Shown here piece by piece: positions 40,023-47,248 of a DNA stretch of 64,000 nt. The notes below the pieces were generated by a model. It saw nothing but the letters and a program-made list of their open reading frames with translations, had not been told where the DNA came from and made no database searches. The first letter of the stretch is position 1. Every line of letters begins with the position of its first letter. Both the position numbers and the translations under genes were made by a program. This DNA is from an uncultured Acidimicrobiaceae bacterium (lineage in GTDB: Bacteria; Actinomycetota; Acidimicrobiia; Spongiisociales; SHLN01): positions 1 to 64,000 of the forward strand of contig CAMYMH010000030.1 of the NCBI GenBank assembly GCA_947259275.1. Reading direction: 5' to 3'.

Positions 40023-40835
40023 TCAGATCACCCGGTTTCGCTGCAGGCGGCGCAGGCCCCACATGCCGACACCGAGTGCGACCGCCCAGACCCCGGTCGC
40101 GATGAGGCTGCGGATGGTGTCCCACTGGTCGGCGGAGATGGAGTCCCCACTAAACGACGGAGGCGACGCAAGCGCGCCCGACTCGACAACCTCCGAGGGA
40201 ATGAACACGGTCGCAATGGTGAAGTAGAGAACGATGACGGATGCCTTGAGCCAGGTCTGCCATCGAGTCGAGGTCCAGCCCTCTCCGCTCGCCAGAACCT
40301 TGGGACCGAGGATGATGACGATCCCGATGCCGACCAGGCCGACCAGGAACGCCAGCCCGTAGGTGAATAGGGGATTGGAATCGTCGGCCGGAGGCGGCGT
40401 GTCACTCGCGTCGGTGGGAGGGGGCTCTGGCTCCGCCGGTGGGGGGGTCGTTCCCAGACCCTCCTGGAGATAGACGATGAGGGCGGTGACCTGATCGTCT
40501 TCTAACAGGGCGAAGTTGAACATGATCTCGTTATAGATCTCGCCCAGCACCTCGATCTCGCCCGACAACCCGTTCAGCACGACATCGCGCACATACTCGT
40601 CGTCATTCACGGCGGGATTCCCCAGCAGCGGAGGGAACACACCGGGTACTCCGCTGCCGTCTGTCTCGTGGCAGGCCGCACAGTTGGCGTCGTAGACGAG
40701 CCTGCCCTCGGCGATGAGCCGGTCGGTGTCCGAATCCTGCTGAGCGAGGGCAGACCCGCAGGCGGCGGCGGTGAGGAGGGAGAAGAGGAGAACGAGCCAG
40801 GCTGCCCGACCGATGAGGCGCGCGCTCGGCGCCAT
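40023..40835 (-). CDS. cytochrome c with membrane tail (first gene of bc operon)
   Basis: 270 residues from ATG 40,835, with an aagga site upstream. A signal peptide with a lipobox-like AAACGSALA end starts the protein. The heme motif is CAACHETDGSG near 58-66, and a Met in GEIYNEIMFNFAL may be an axial ligand. After a Pro-rich spacer (PPPAEPEPPPTD) there are three hydrophobic helices (FTYGLAFLVGLVGIGIVII, KASVIVLYFTIATVFI, and SLIATGVWAVALGVGMWGL). It is therefore a membrane-tethered monoheme cytochrome. It stands first in the operon. Confidence 0.88.
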   Translation of the reverse strand: MAPSARLIGRAAWLVLLFSLLTAAACGSALAQQDSDTDRLIAEGRLVYDANCAACHETDGSGVPGVFPPLLGNPAVNDDEYVRDVVLNGLSGEIEVLGEIYNEIMFNFALLEDDQVTALIVYLQEGLGTTPPPAEPEPPPTDASDTPPPADDSNPLFTYGLAFLVGLVGIGIVIILGPKVLASGEGWTSTRWQTWLKASVIVLYFTIATVFIPSEVVESGALASPPSFSGDSISADQWDTIRSLIATGVWAVALGVGMWGLRRLQRNRVI

Positions 40836-40934
40836 CCCATCCTTCCTTTCGTGTTTCGTCCCTGCCACGCTAGTGATTCAATCCGCCGCCCGAGCGATAG
40901 CCGGGACGGAACTGGAGACGGCGGGATGCACGAC

Positions 40935-42518
40935 CTACTCCCTCAGCCCTCGCCGGATGAGCAGCGGCCAGGTAAGCAAAGCGCTCAGGGTCACCAGCAC
41001 CAGCGCGGTCACGCCGACCTCGGCGAAGAACCCATCCTCGGCGGCGCTCCAGATGCTGGTCGCCAGGGTTTCGAATCCGATCGGGGCCAGGATGAGAGTC
41101 GCCGGCAGTTCCTTGAGAGTGGAGAGCAGCACCAGGCCGGCCCCGGCCAGCAGGCCCGGTGTCATCAGGGGCAGCTCGACGGTCAGAAACCTTCGGCGGG
41201 CTCCGGCGCCAAGGGTTCTGGCGGCTTCGTCGAACCGGGACGGAATTCCAGTAATGGCGGCCTGGGCCGGCCCGAGTGCCTGGGCGCCGAAGTGGAGCAC
41301 GTACCCGAGAATCAGCAGCGGGAGCGTCTGATAGAACGCTCCCAGCAGCCCGGGCGCCCGGATGGCCCAGAAGGCAAGCGAGATCGCTACCACCAGGCCC
41401 GGCAGCGCGAACACCGATGTGACCGCTGCCCCCGCCGACTCAGTGATCCACGATCGGCGCCGCACCGAGGCGTAGGCGACGGGGATCGTAACCACGACGG
41501 CCGCAGCCGCCGCCAGGGTGGCAGCTGCCGCCGAGCTCAGGGTCGGTTCGAGGAGGAAACCGAGCGAGTCTCCGAGGCCGGAATAGCCAACCCCGACGGT
41601 GCTCGAGCCTCGCACCACCCAGAAGGCGAACACCAGCAAGGGGGTGGCCAGTGCCAGTCCGAGGACGACTCCGGCCAGTCCGAGCGCCGGACCCTTCGCC
41701 CGGCCGAGTCGGTAGCGGACCTGGCGGGTGCCAAGCACGGCAACCGGCCGGCGACGAGCCGCCGCCGAGCGGTCGACTGCTGCCACCAGCAGCGCGATGA
41801 GGGCAAGGACCAGCCCGAGGGTCAGCGAGGTGGCGCGATCCGATAGCTGCGAGGAGAAGATGACGCGGGTGATGGTGTCGAAGCGCATCAGCGAAACGGC
41901 ACCGAAATCGCTGAGACCGTAGAGAAACACCAGCAGGGTCCCTGCCACGATGGCATCCCGTGCCTGTGGCATGACCACATTCCGGACCGCCTGCCACGAC
42001 GTGTCTCCGAGCAGGCGGGCTGCATCCTCGAGCGAGGCCGCGGTGGTCGACAACCTGGCGAGCACCGGCAGATACACGTAGGGGTACGTCAGCAAGGTGA
42101 GCACTGCCAGCGCCCCCCAGAATCCTTGCACCCGGGGCACGAACTCGACCAGTCCCCCGGGGCCGAATGCCGCCAACACGGCGGTGGCACCCACGAAGGA
42201 CGGGATGACCAGCGGCAGGGCCAGCGCCCATCGCCACACCGACCTGCCCGGTAGGTTGGTCCTGGCTACCAGCAGGGCAAGCGTGGTCCCGATGACTGCC
42301 GACAGGGCGGCGGTAGACCCGGCAATGAGAAGCGAATTGAGGAGGGGCCGCAGGGTTGTCGAGCTGACCAGGATGCTTCGGAAGTCACTGCCGAGCGTGA
42401 CGGTGCGAATCAGCAGATAGCCGACGGGAAACAGGAACAGCAGCCCGACCGTGCCGGCGAGGACGGCCGGCCGCCGTCCGCGGCCGGGCGCCTCAGGGGG
42501 CTTCGAGCCCGCTCGCAT
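40935..42518 (-). CDS. ferric iron ABC transporter permease (FbpB-like)
   Basis: 527 residues from ATG 42,518, with two homologous permease halves of six helices each. The coupling (EAA-like) loops are visible as EDAARLLGDTSWQAVRNVVM and DEAARTLGAGARRRFLTVEL, the contacts for the ATPase. This double permease is typical of Fbp/Fut-type ferric uptake, and also of ThiP thiamine transport; the iron binding protein next to it favours iron. Its start overlaps the 3' end of the binding-protein gene by 26 bases. Confidence 0.9.
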   Translation of the reverse strand: MRAGSKPPEAPGRGRRPAVLAGTVGLLFLFPVGYLLIRTVTLGSDFRSILVSSTTLRPLLNSLLIAGSTAALSAVIGTTLALLVARTNLPGRSVWRWALALPLVIPSFVGATAVLAAFGPGGLVEFVPRVQGFWGALAVLTLLTYPYVYLPVLARLSTTAASLEDAARLLGDTSWQAVRNVVMPQARDAIVAGTLLVFLYGLSDFGAVSLMRFDTITRVIFSSQLSDRATSLTLGLVLALIALLVAAVDRSAAARRRPVAVLGTRQVRYRLGRAKGPALGLAGVVLGLALATPLLVFAFWVVRGSSTVGVGYSGLGDSLGFLLEPTLSSAAAATLAAAAAVVVTIPVAYASVRRRSWITESAGAAVTSVFALPGLVVAISLAFWAIRAPGLLGAFYQTLPLLILGYVLHFGAQALGPAQAAITGIPSRFDEAARTLGAGARRRFLTVELPLMTPGLLAGAGLVLLSTLKELPATLILAPIGFETLATSIWSAAEDGFFAEVGVTALVLVTLSALLTWPLLIRRGLRE

Positions 42519-43512
42519 CAATCAATTCCTTGGTGCGCCCGAGGCCACCACCGAGCCGGTCGAAGTCGTAGGTCGCCACGTTGAGGGTGCCGAGGGCAGG
42601 AAGCGCACTGGAAGCAGCCACCCCCGAGGCGAGTGGGTATTCCAGGGTTTCCTGGCTGTAGAACGTCTGGGCCGCCTCTCCGAGCATGAACCCGATCAGC
42701 TCCCGGGCGAGGTCGACGTCGTCACTGCTGTCGAGCACGCCGGCAGCGGTAGCGATCAGGAGCGAGCCAATATCACCGTCCGGGAAGTAGTAGTTCTCGG
42801 ATGGCGCACCCGGGTCCTCAGCCCGTACCCGCTGGTTGTAGTAATGGTTGACCAGCCCGAACCGTACCTCGCCACGGCCGACCGCTTGCACGATGGCGGT
42901 GTTGTTGACGTAGGTCTGGGCGTTGTTGGCCTCGAGGGCTTCCAGCCAGGCCAGGGTGGCTTGGTCCCCGTGCAGCTCGCGCATCGCTGTCACGAAATCC
43001 TGAAAGGATCCGTTGGCCGGCGCCACGCCTACTTGACCCTCGAACTCCGGAGCGGTGAGGTCGAATATCGAGCTTGGGAGGGAGCTGGCATCAACCAGGT
43101 CGGTGTTGTATACGAGCACCCTTACCCGTCCCGAGAGGCCTACCCAGAGCCCGCCCGTATTTCGGAAGTCAGGCTCAACCAGCTCGAGCACCGAGGATCC
43201 CAGCGGGACCAGGCGGTCGGCCTCGGCCAGGAACCCGATCGCCCCCGGGCTCTGTGAGATGAACACGTCGGCCGGGCTCCGTTCGCCCTCCTCAGTGATG
43301 AGTAGGGCGAGCTCGTCGGAGCTGCCGTACTTGACGGCCACCGAAATGCCGGTTTCCTCGGTGAAGTCCTCGAGGAGCGGGCCGATGAGGTTTTCGGTGC
43401 GGCCCGAGTACACCGTGATCGACTGGTCACCGGTGTCGCACCCTCCGAGCAGCAGTGCCCATGCGACTCCGAGGACCATTGTGCTTCGAAATATGGTTCC
43501 TTGGTGAGTCAT
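42493..43512 (-). CDS. ferric iron-binding lipoprotein (FbpA/FutA-like)
   Basis: 339 residues. A lipoprotein signal (VAWALLLGGCDTGD) anchors it. The two-lobed binding fold starts ITVYSGRTENLIGPLLEDF and continues GVAPANGSFQDFVTAMREL and FGLVNHYYNQRVRAE; the paired Tyr of NHYYNQ are the iron-binding tyrosines of FutA/FbpA proteins. It delivers Fe3+ to the permease encoded next. Upstream at 43,565-43,583 is a DtxR-type operator, so expression should be iron-repressed. Confidence 0.93.
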   Translation of the reverse strand: MTHQGTIFRSTMVLGVAWALLLGGCDTGDQSITVYSGRTENLIGPLLEDFTEETGISVAVKYGSSDELALLITEEGERSPADVFISQSPGAIGFLAEADRLVPLGSSVLELVEPDFRNTGGLWVGLSGRVRVLVYNTDLVDASSLPSSIFDLTAPEFEGQVGVAPANGSFQDFVTAMRELHGDQATLAWLEALEANNAQTYVNNTAIVQAVGRGEVRFGLVNHYYNQRVRAEDPGAPSENYYFPDGDIGSLLIATAAGVLDSSDDVDLARELIGFMLGEAAQTFYSQETLEYPLASGVAASSALPALGTLNVATYDFDRLGGGLGRTKELIDASGLEAP

Positions 43513-43564
43513 GAATCAGAGGCTAATGGAGGAAGTGCCGATTCGTAAACCCCACCCTACGATT

Positions 43565-43583
43565 ATTAGGGGGCTCACCTAAT
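43565..43583. promoter_or_regulatory. DtxR/IdeR-like operator upstream of the iron-binding protein gene
   Basis: ATTAGG-gggctca-CCTAAT is a 19-bp inverted repeat with perfect 6-bp arms, the length of DtxR/IdeR boxes, flanked by matching TT/AA. It sits 53 bases upstream of the binding-protein start. A related 19-mer is at 44,665-44,683, before the ATPase gene, and a DtxR-family regulator is encoded next to that. Confidence 0.7.
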
Positions 43584-43588
43584 AAAGG

Positions 43589-44638
43589 CTAATGGGCCTG
43601 CGAGGGCATTCTTTCCGGCTGGTCGGCCTCGGAAAACGCCACGACCTCGGGGCCCGAATAGGTGAGAGAAACCCGGTCGCCGGGTCGGAAGCGGGGAGCG
43701 GCAATCCCCCGCACCTGAACGCAAGTTGCCTCGAACTGGACTGCGTAGGACGTGTCGTGACCGTAGAACTCCACGTTGGCAACCCGGCCGTCGTCGCCGT
43801 TCCCGATCAGCAGGTGCTCGGGGCGAATCGCCACCCGACAGGCGCCCCAGGCGGGCTCCGAGAGCCGAATCTCGCCGAACATGGTGGAAGCGGTTTCGCC
43901 GCCGGCGACGGCATCGACGAGGTTGGCTTCGCCGACAAAGGTTGCCAACCACGAAGAAGACGGGCGTTCGTAGACCTCGGTCGGCGTTCCCTGCTGAAGG
44001 ATGTGGCCCGCCCGCATGACCGCGACCTGGTCGCCGACCACGAAGGCCTCTTCCTGGTCGTGGGTGACGAACACCGCCGTCATGCCAACCTCGCGCATGA
44101 GGCCGGCTACCTCGCTGCGCAGTTTCACTCGCAGCTCGGTATCGAGGTTGGAAAACGGCTCATCCAGCAGCAAGACCCGGGGCCGGGGTGCCAGGGCGCG
44201 AGCCACCGCGACTCGTTGCGCCTGTCCGCCGGAGAGATCCTGCGGATACCGGTCCGCCAGTTCGGCCAGCCCAACCAGGTCGAGTGCTTCACGGGCGCGC
44301 CCGGCCGCCTCATCTTCCGAGCTGAGGCCGTAAGCGACGTTCTTCTCGACGGTGAGGTGCGGGAACAGCGCCCAATCTTGAAACACCATGCCGACCCGGC
44401 GCCGCTCCGGAGCCACGTGTACACCGGGACCCGTCAGCGTCTCGCCGGCCAGGGTCACCGATCCGCCGTCGGCCGCCGTCAGGCCGGTCAGCAGACGGAG
44501 CAAAGTGGTCTTGCCACAGCCGCTGGGACCGAGCAGCGCGATCGTCTCACCCTCCACCACGGTGAAGGAGGCGTCATCGACGGCGAGTCGGCCGTCGAAG
44601 CGCTTCGTCAGATTGGCAGCGGCAAGGTAGGTATCCAT
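43589..44638 (-). CDS. ferric iron ABC transporter ATP-binding protein (FbpC-like)
   Basis: 349 residues. All ATPase motifs are intact: Walker A GPSGCGKTTLL, Q-loop VFQDWALFPHLTVEKNV, signature DLSGGQAQRVAVARAL, Walker B VLLLDEPFSNLD and the switch FVTHDQEEAF. The C-terminal 110 residues are a TOBE domain (IRPEHLLIG near 275), as in Fbp/Pot-type importers. It powers the permease at 40,935-42,518. The order regulator, ATPase, binding protein, permease on one strand makes a compact iron-uptake unit. Confidence 0.95.
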   Translation of the reverse strand: MDTYLAAANLTKRFDGRLAVDDASFTVVEGETIALLGPSGCGKTTLLRLLTGLTAADGGSVTLAGETLTGPGVHVAPERRRVGMVFQDWALFPHLTVEKNVAYGLSSEDEAAGRAREALDLVGLAELADRYPQDLSGGQAQRVAVARALAPRPRVLLLDEPFSNLDTELRVKLRSEVAGLMREVGMTAVFVTHDQEEAFVVGDQVAVMRAGHILQQGTPTEVYERPSSSWLATFVGEANLVDAVAGGETASTMFGEIRLSEPAWGACRVAIRPEHLLIGNGDDGRVANVEFYGHDTSYAVQFEATCVQVRGIAAPRFRPGDRVSLTYSGPEVVAFSEADQPERMPSQAH

Positions 44639-44649
44639 CGATAAATCAG

Positions 44650-44683
44650 TTAGACCTAATCAATATTGTAGGGCGACCCTAAT
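44650..44683. promoter_or_regulatory. DtxR-like operator region upstream of the ATPase gene
   Basis: Two palindromes lie between the DtxR stop and the ATPase start: TTAG-ac-CTAA (44,650-44,659) and a 19-mer ATTGTAGGGCGACCCTAAT (44,665-44,683) that shares 13 of 19 positions with the site at 43,565. The A+T-rich setting fits a promoter. Iron-loaded regulator would block transcription of the transporter from here. Confidence 0.6.
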
Positions 44684-44703
44684 ACCTTGACGGGAGGTTT
44701 GTG

Positions 44704-45393
44704 CTACCCGGTCACCGATACCAGCTTGGCGAGCGCCGACGATACGTGGACCTGCGCTCGACCCGTGTCGAGCAGGCAGCCACCATCGTCGGACAAGGCC
44801 ACCACGGTCACCGCCGCCCCGGGGGTGATCCCCTCGGCCTCGAGGAAGGAATGGGAGGCCGGATCTCCCCCGATGCGCACCACCTCTACCGAGCGGCCCA
44901 CCAGCGACTCAGTCAGGGAGTGAAGCGCGATACCCCGTTCCGAATCGCCCTCATCGGTGGGAATCGGCTTTCCCTGCGGGCCGACACTCGGGTCGCCCAG
45001 GAAGCGGGAAAGTTGCTGGGCGACCTCGGTTGGGGTGATGTGCTCGAACTCGCAGGCAACTGCGTCGGCAGCCCCCGGCGACAGCCCGAGATGATCGGCG
45101 AGGAACAGGGCCCACAGCCGACGGCGGCGCAGCACCGTCCTGGCAATCGCGGCTCCGGCCGGCGTCAGGTCGGCTCCCTTGTACGGCGTATATGTCACCA
45201 GCTCGCGCTCGGCCAGCTTCTTGACCATCTCGTTGGCCGAAACCCGGGACACCTCGAGGGCTTTGGCGAGCTGCGGCACCGGAACCGGGCCCTCGTGGCC
45301 GTCCTCGGCCGCCATGGCGATGGTGATGAGGTACATCTGCTCGGCCTCGCTGGTTGAGGCGGTGCCGTCGGTTATCGGGTGAGCGGTTGCCAT
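44704..45393 (-). CDS. DtxR-family metal-dependent transcriptional regulator
   Basis: 229 residues. The winged helix spans about residues 15-75, with QLAKALEVSRVSANEMVKKL as helix-turn-helix and TYTPYKGADLTPAGAAIAR as wing. The dimer and metal region follows (WALFLADHLGLSPGAADAVA and CEFEHITPTEVAQQLSRFLG, with the family Cys, Glu and His ligands). Residues 160-229 are an SH3-like/FeoA domain. The family uses Fe2+ or Mn2+ as corepressor. It precedes the iron transporter on the same strand, with matching operators at 43,565 and 44,665, so it is their likely repressor. Confidence 0.93.
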   Translation of the reverse strand: MATAHPITDGTASTSEAEQMYLITIAMAAEDGHEGPVPVPQLAKALEVSRVSANEMVKKLAERELVTYTPYKGADLTPAGAAIARTVLRRRRLWALFLADHLGLSPGAADAVACEFEHITPTEVAQQLSRFLGDPSVGPQGKPIPTDEGDSERGIALHSLTESLVGRSVEVVRIGGDPASHSFLEAEGITPGAAVTVVALSDDGGCLLDTGRAQVHVSSALAKLVSVTG

Positions 45394-45528
45394 CGGGTCA
45401 CTCCTCGGCCGGTTCAGTGCGCCTGACCATACCCATCAAATCGCGGCTAAGCCCCGGATTGGGTGCGGCGCCGATCGCGCACCGATTGAGGACCAGCCTC
45501 GTCTCGCGGCGTCGCATAGCATTGTGCA

Positions 45529-46605
45529 ATGCCGAGAATCGAGCTGAGTGGTGTCTCCGGCCGGTACCGGGACGGTGTCGTCGGCCTCGAGCCTGCCGAC
45601 CTCGTCATCGAGTCCGGCGAGCTGGTGGCGCTACTCGGCCCCTCGGGATCGGGCAAGACCACCCTCATCCGGCTCGTTGCCGGCCTGGATCGTCCCGCCA
45701 CCGGCATCATCACCTTCGACGGCGTCGACGTGACCGACGTGAAGGCGAGTTCCCGTGGGATCGGTCTGGTGGTTACCCAGGGAGGCTTGTACGAGCACAT
45801 GACGTCGGAGGACAACATCCGGTTTCCGCTCAAGGTGACCGGCATCGACGAGCCCGAGCAAACCGAGCGCACCGAAGCCGAGGCCAAACGGTTCGGCGTC
45901 CGGCGCCTACTGGGCCGCAAACCCCGGACTCTGTCGGCCGGAGAGCGGCAGCTGGTGGCCACCGGTCGGGCGACGGTGCGCGACACGCCCGTCCTGCTGT
46001 TCGACGAGGCTCTGGCCGGAGTCGACCCGCACTTGCGCCGGCTGATCCGGGCTGAGTTCCGCAAGCTGCACGACGGGACCCACACCATCGTCTACGCCAC
46101 CAACGAGCAAGAAGAAGCGATGGTCCTGGCCGATCGCATCGTGGTGCTCGACCGAGGAGTGATCCAACAAGTCGGGACTCCGTTGACGGTCTACCACCAG
46201 CCGATCAATGTGTTCGTCGCCGAGTTCCTCGGGTCGCCGGGCATGAACATCGTGCCCGCCGAGGCTGCCGGTGACCGGCTCCGCATGGGGTCGGACCACA
46301 TCACGGGAGCTTCTCCCCCACCCGGGTCCGGCCCTTTCCTGGCCGGCATTCGACCCGAGGATGTCCACCTGGCGCGGCCGGGAGATCCCTTCGAGCGCTG
46401 CCTTCACGCCCGGGTCACCGGTATCGAGATGCTCGGCTCGATTCGGGTGGCCCACGTCGCATTCGGTTCACCGGATTCGGGGGCGCTGGATTTCACGGTT
46501 CGGGTCCGTGATTCGCGCCCGCTGGTGGCCGGCGACACGGTCGAGCTGACGCTGGCCGTTGACAAGATCATGTACTTCGATCGCGATACCGGCCTCCGCC
46601 TATGA
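45529..46605 (+). CDS. orphan ABC transporter ATP-binding protein with TOBE domain
   Basis: 358 residues, the size of MalK/UgpC-type importer ATPases. Walker A is GPSGSGKTTLIRL, the Q-loop region is VVTQGGLYEHMTSEDNI, the signature is degenerate (TLSAGERQLVATGRA instead of LSGGQ), Walker B is PVLLFDEALAGVD and the switch is IVYATNEQEEAM with Asn for His. The TOBE-like C-terminus starts near 260 (AGIRPEDVHL). No permease or binding protein is adjacent, so its partner lies elsewhere. The odd signature and switch residues make full ATPase activity uncertain. Confidence 0.85.
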   Translation: MPRIELSGVSGRYRDGVVGLEPADLVIESGELVALLGPSGSGKTTLIRLVAGLDRPATGIITFDGVDVTDVKASSRGIGLVVTQGGLYEHMTSEDNIRFPLKVTGIDEPEQTERTEAEAKRFGVRRLLGRKPRTLSAGERQLVATGRATVRDTPVLLFDEALAGVDPHLRRLIRAEFRKLHDGTHTIVYATNEQEEAMVLADRIVVLDRGVIQQVGTPLTVYHQPINVFVAEFLGSPGMNIVPAEAAGDRLRMGSDHITGASPPPGSGPFLAGIRPEDVHLARPGDPFERCLHARVTGIEMLGSIRVAHVAFGSPDSGALDFTVRVRDSRPLVAGDTVELTLAVDKIMYFDRDTGLRL

Positions 46606-46682
46606 TTTGACGAGCTACCTACCGCAGAGCACTGCCGTTCTGGCGGATGCCACTTCAGGAGCCCGTTTTTGGTGTCGATGGC

Positions 46683-47228
46683 ATGCTTATGAAGACGATC
46701 GCGTACCTCGTGGCCGCGATGTTGGTGCTCGCTGCCTGTGCCGAAGTCACCGTTGAAACCACGACACTTTCCGGGGGCACGCTCACGCCGCCGGTGGAAA
46801 ACCCCACCACGGCCGCGCTCGACGAGTTGGCTGCGGATGTCTGCACCGAGCACGCCTGGGTCGGCCTTCCCGAGACAACCTCATTCGACCAAGAAGCTGC
46901 TCCCCTCGGAGCGACCTCCGATGTCGTCCTGGCCGCCGTCCGCCGCCGGTGTCCCGACACTCTCTACCAGCCCCTCAGTCGGGCCGAGGTCGACTGGTGC
47001 GGCACCGGCACCAACTTCGGACAGAACTTCTTCATGGTCGTGGAGGCCGGGGTGGCGCTAGGAATCGAGAGTTTTACGGTCGTCGAGCCGGGTCTCATCG
47101 CCAAGGCGTCGGCTCGAGGCGAGCTGAGCGATTACGAGATCGAGCTGCTCACGGCCGAGCTGCAAACCATGTCCGAGTCGAGCCGGTTTGAGCGCGACTG
47201 GGCCGAGGCCTGTCGCTCGACGTTCTAG
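46683..47228 (+). CDS. lipoprotein, function unknown
   Basis: 181 residues from ATG 46,683 (ATG 46,689 is equally possible). The signal ends in a lipobox (AAMLVLAACAEV). The mature part is acidic and has three or four Cys (DVCTEHAWVG, RRRCPDTLYQ, VDWCGTGTNF, EACRSTF) that could form disulfides outside the cell. No family is recognised. It converges on the AbfD-like gene, with a hairpin between the two stops. Confidence 0.65.
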   Translation: MLMKTIAYLVAAMLVLAACAEVTVETTTLSGGTLTPPVENPTTAALDELAADVCTEHAWVGLPETTSFDQEAAPLGATSDVVLAAVRRRCPDTLYQPLSRAEVDWCGTGTNFGQNFFMVVEAGVALGIESFTVVEPGLIAKASARGELSDYEIELLTAELQTMSESSRFERDWAEACRSTF

Positions 47229-47246
47229 GCACGGCTACCGCCGTGC
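47229..47246. terminator. hairpin between converging genes
   Basis: gcacggc (47,229-47,235) pairs perfectly with gccgtgc (47,240-47,246) around a tacc loop. It lies in the 20-base gap between the stop of the lipoprotein gene and that of the AbfD-like gene. It may end transcription from both sides. No U run follows. Confidence 0.55.
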
Positions 47247-47248
47247 GT

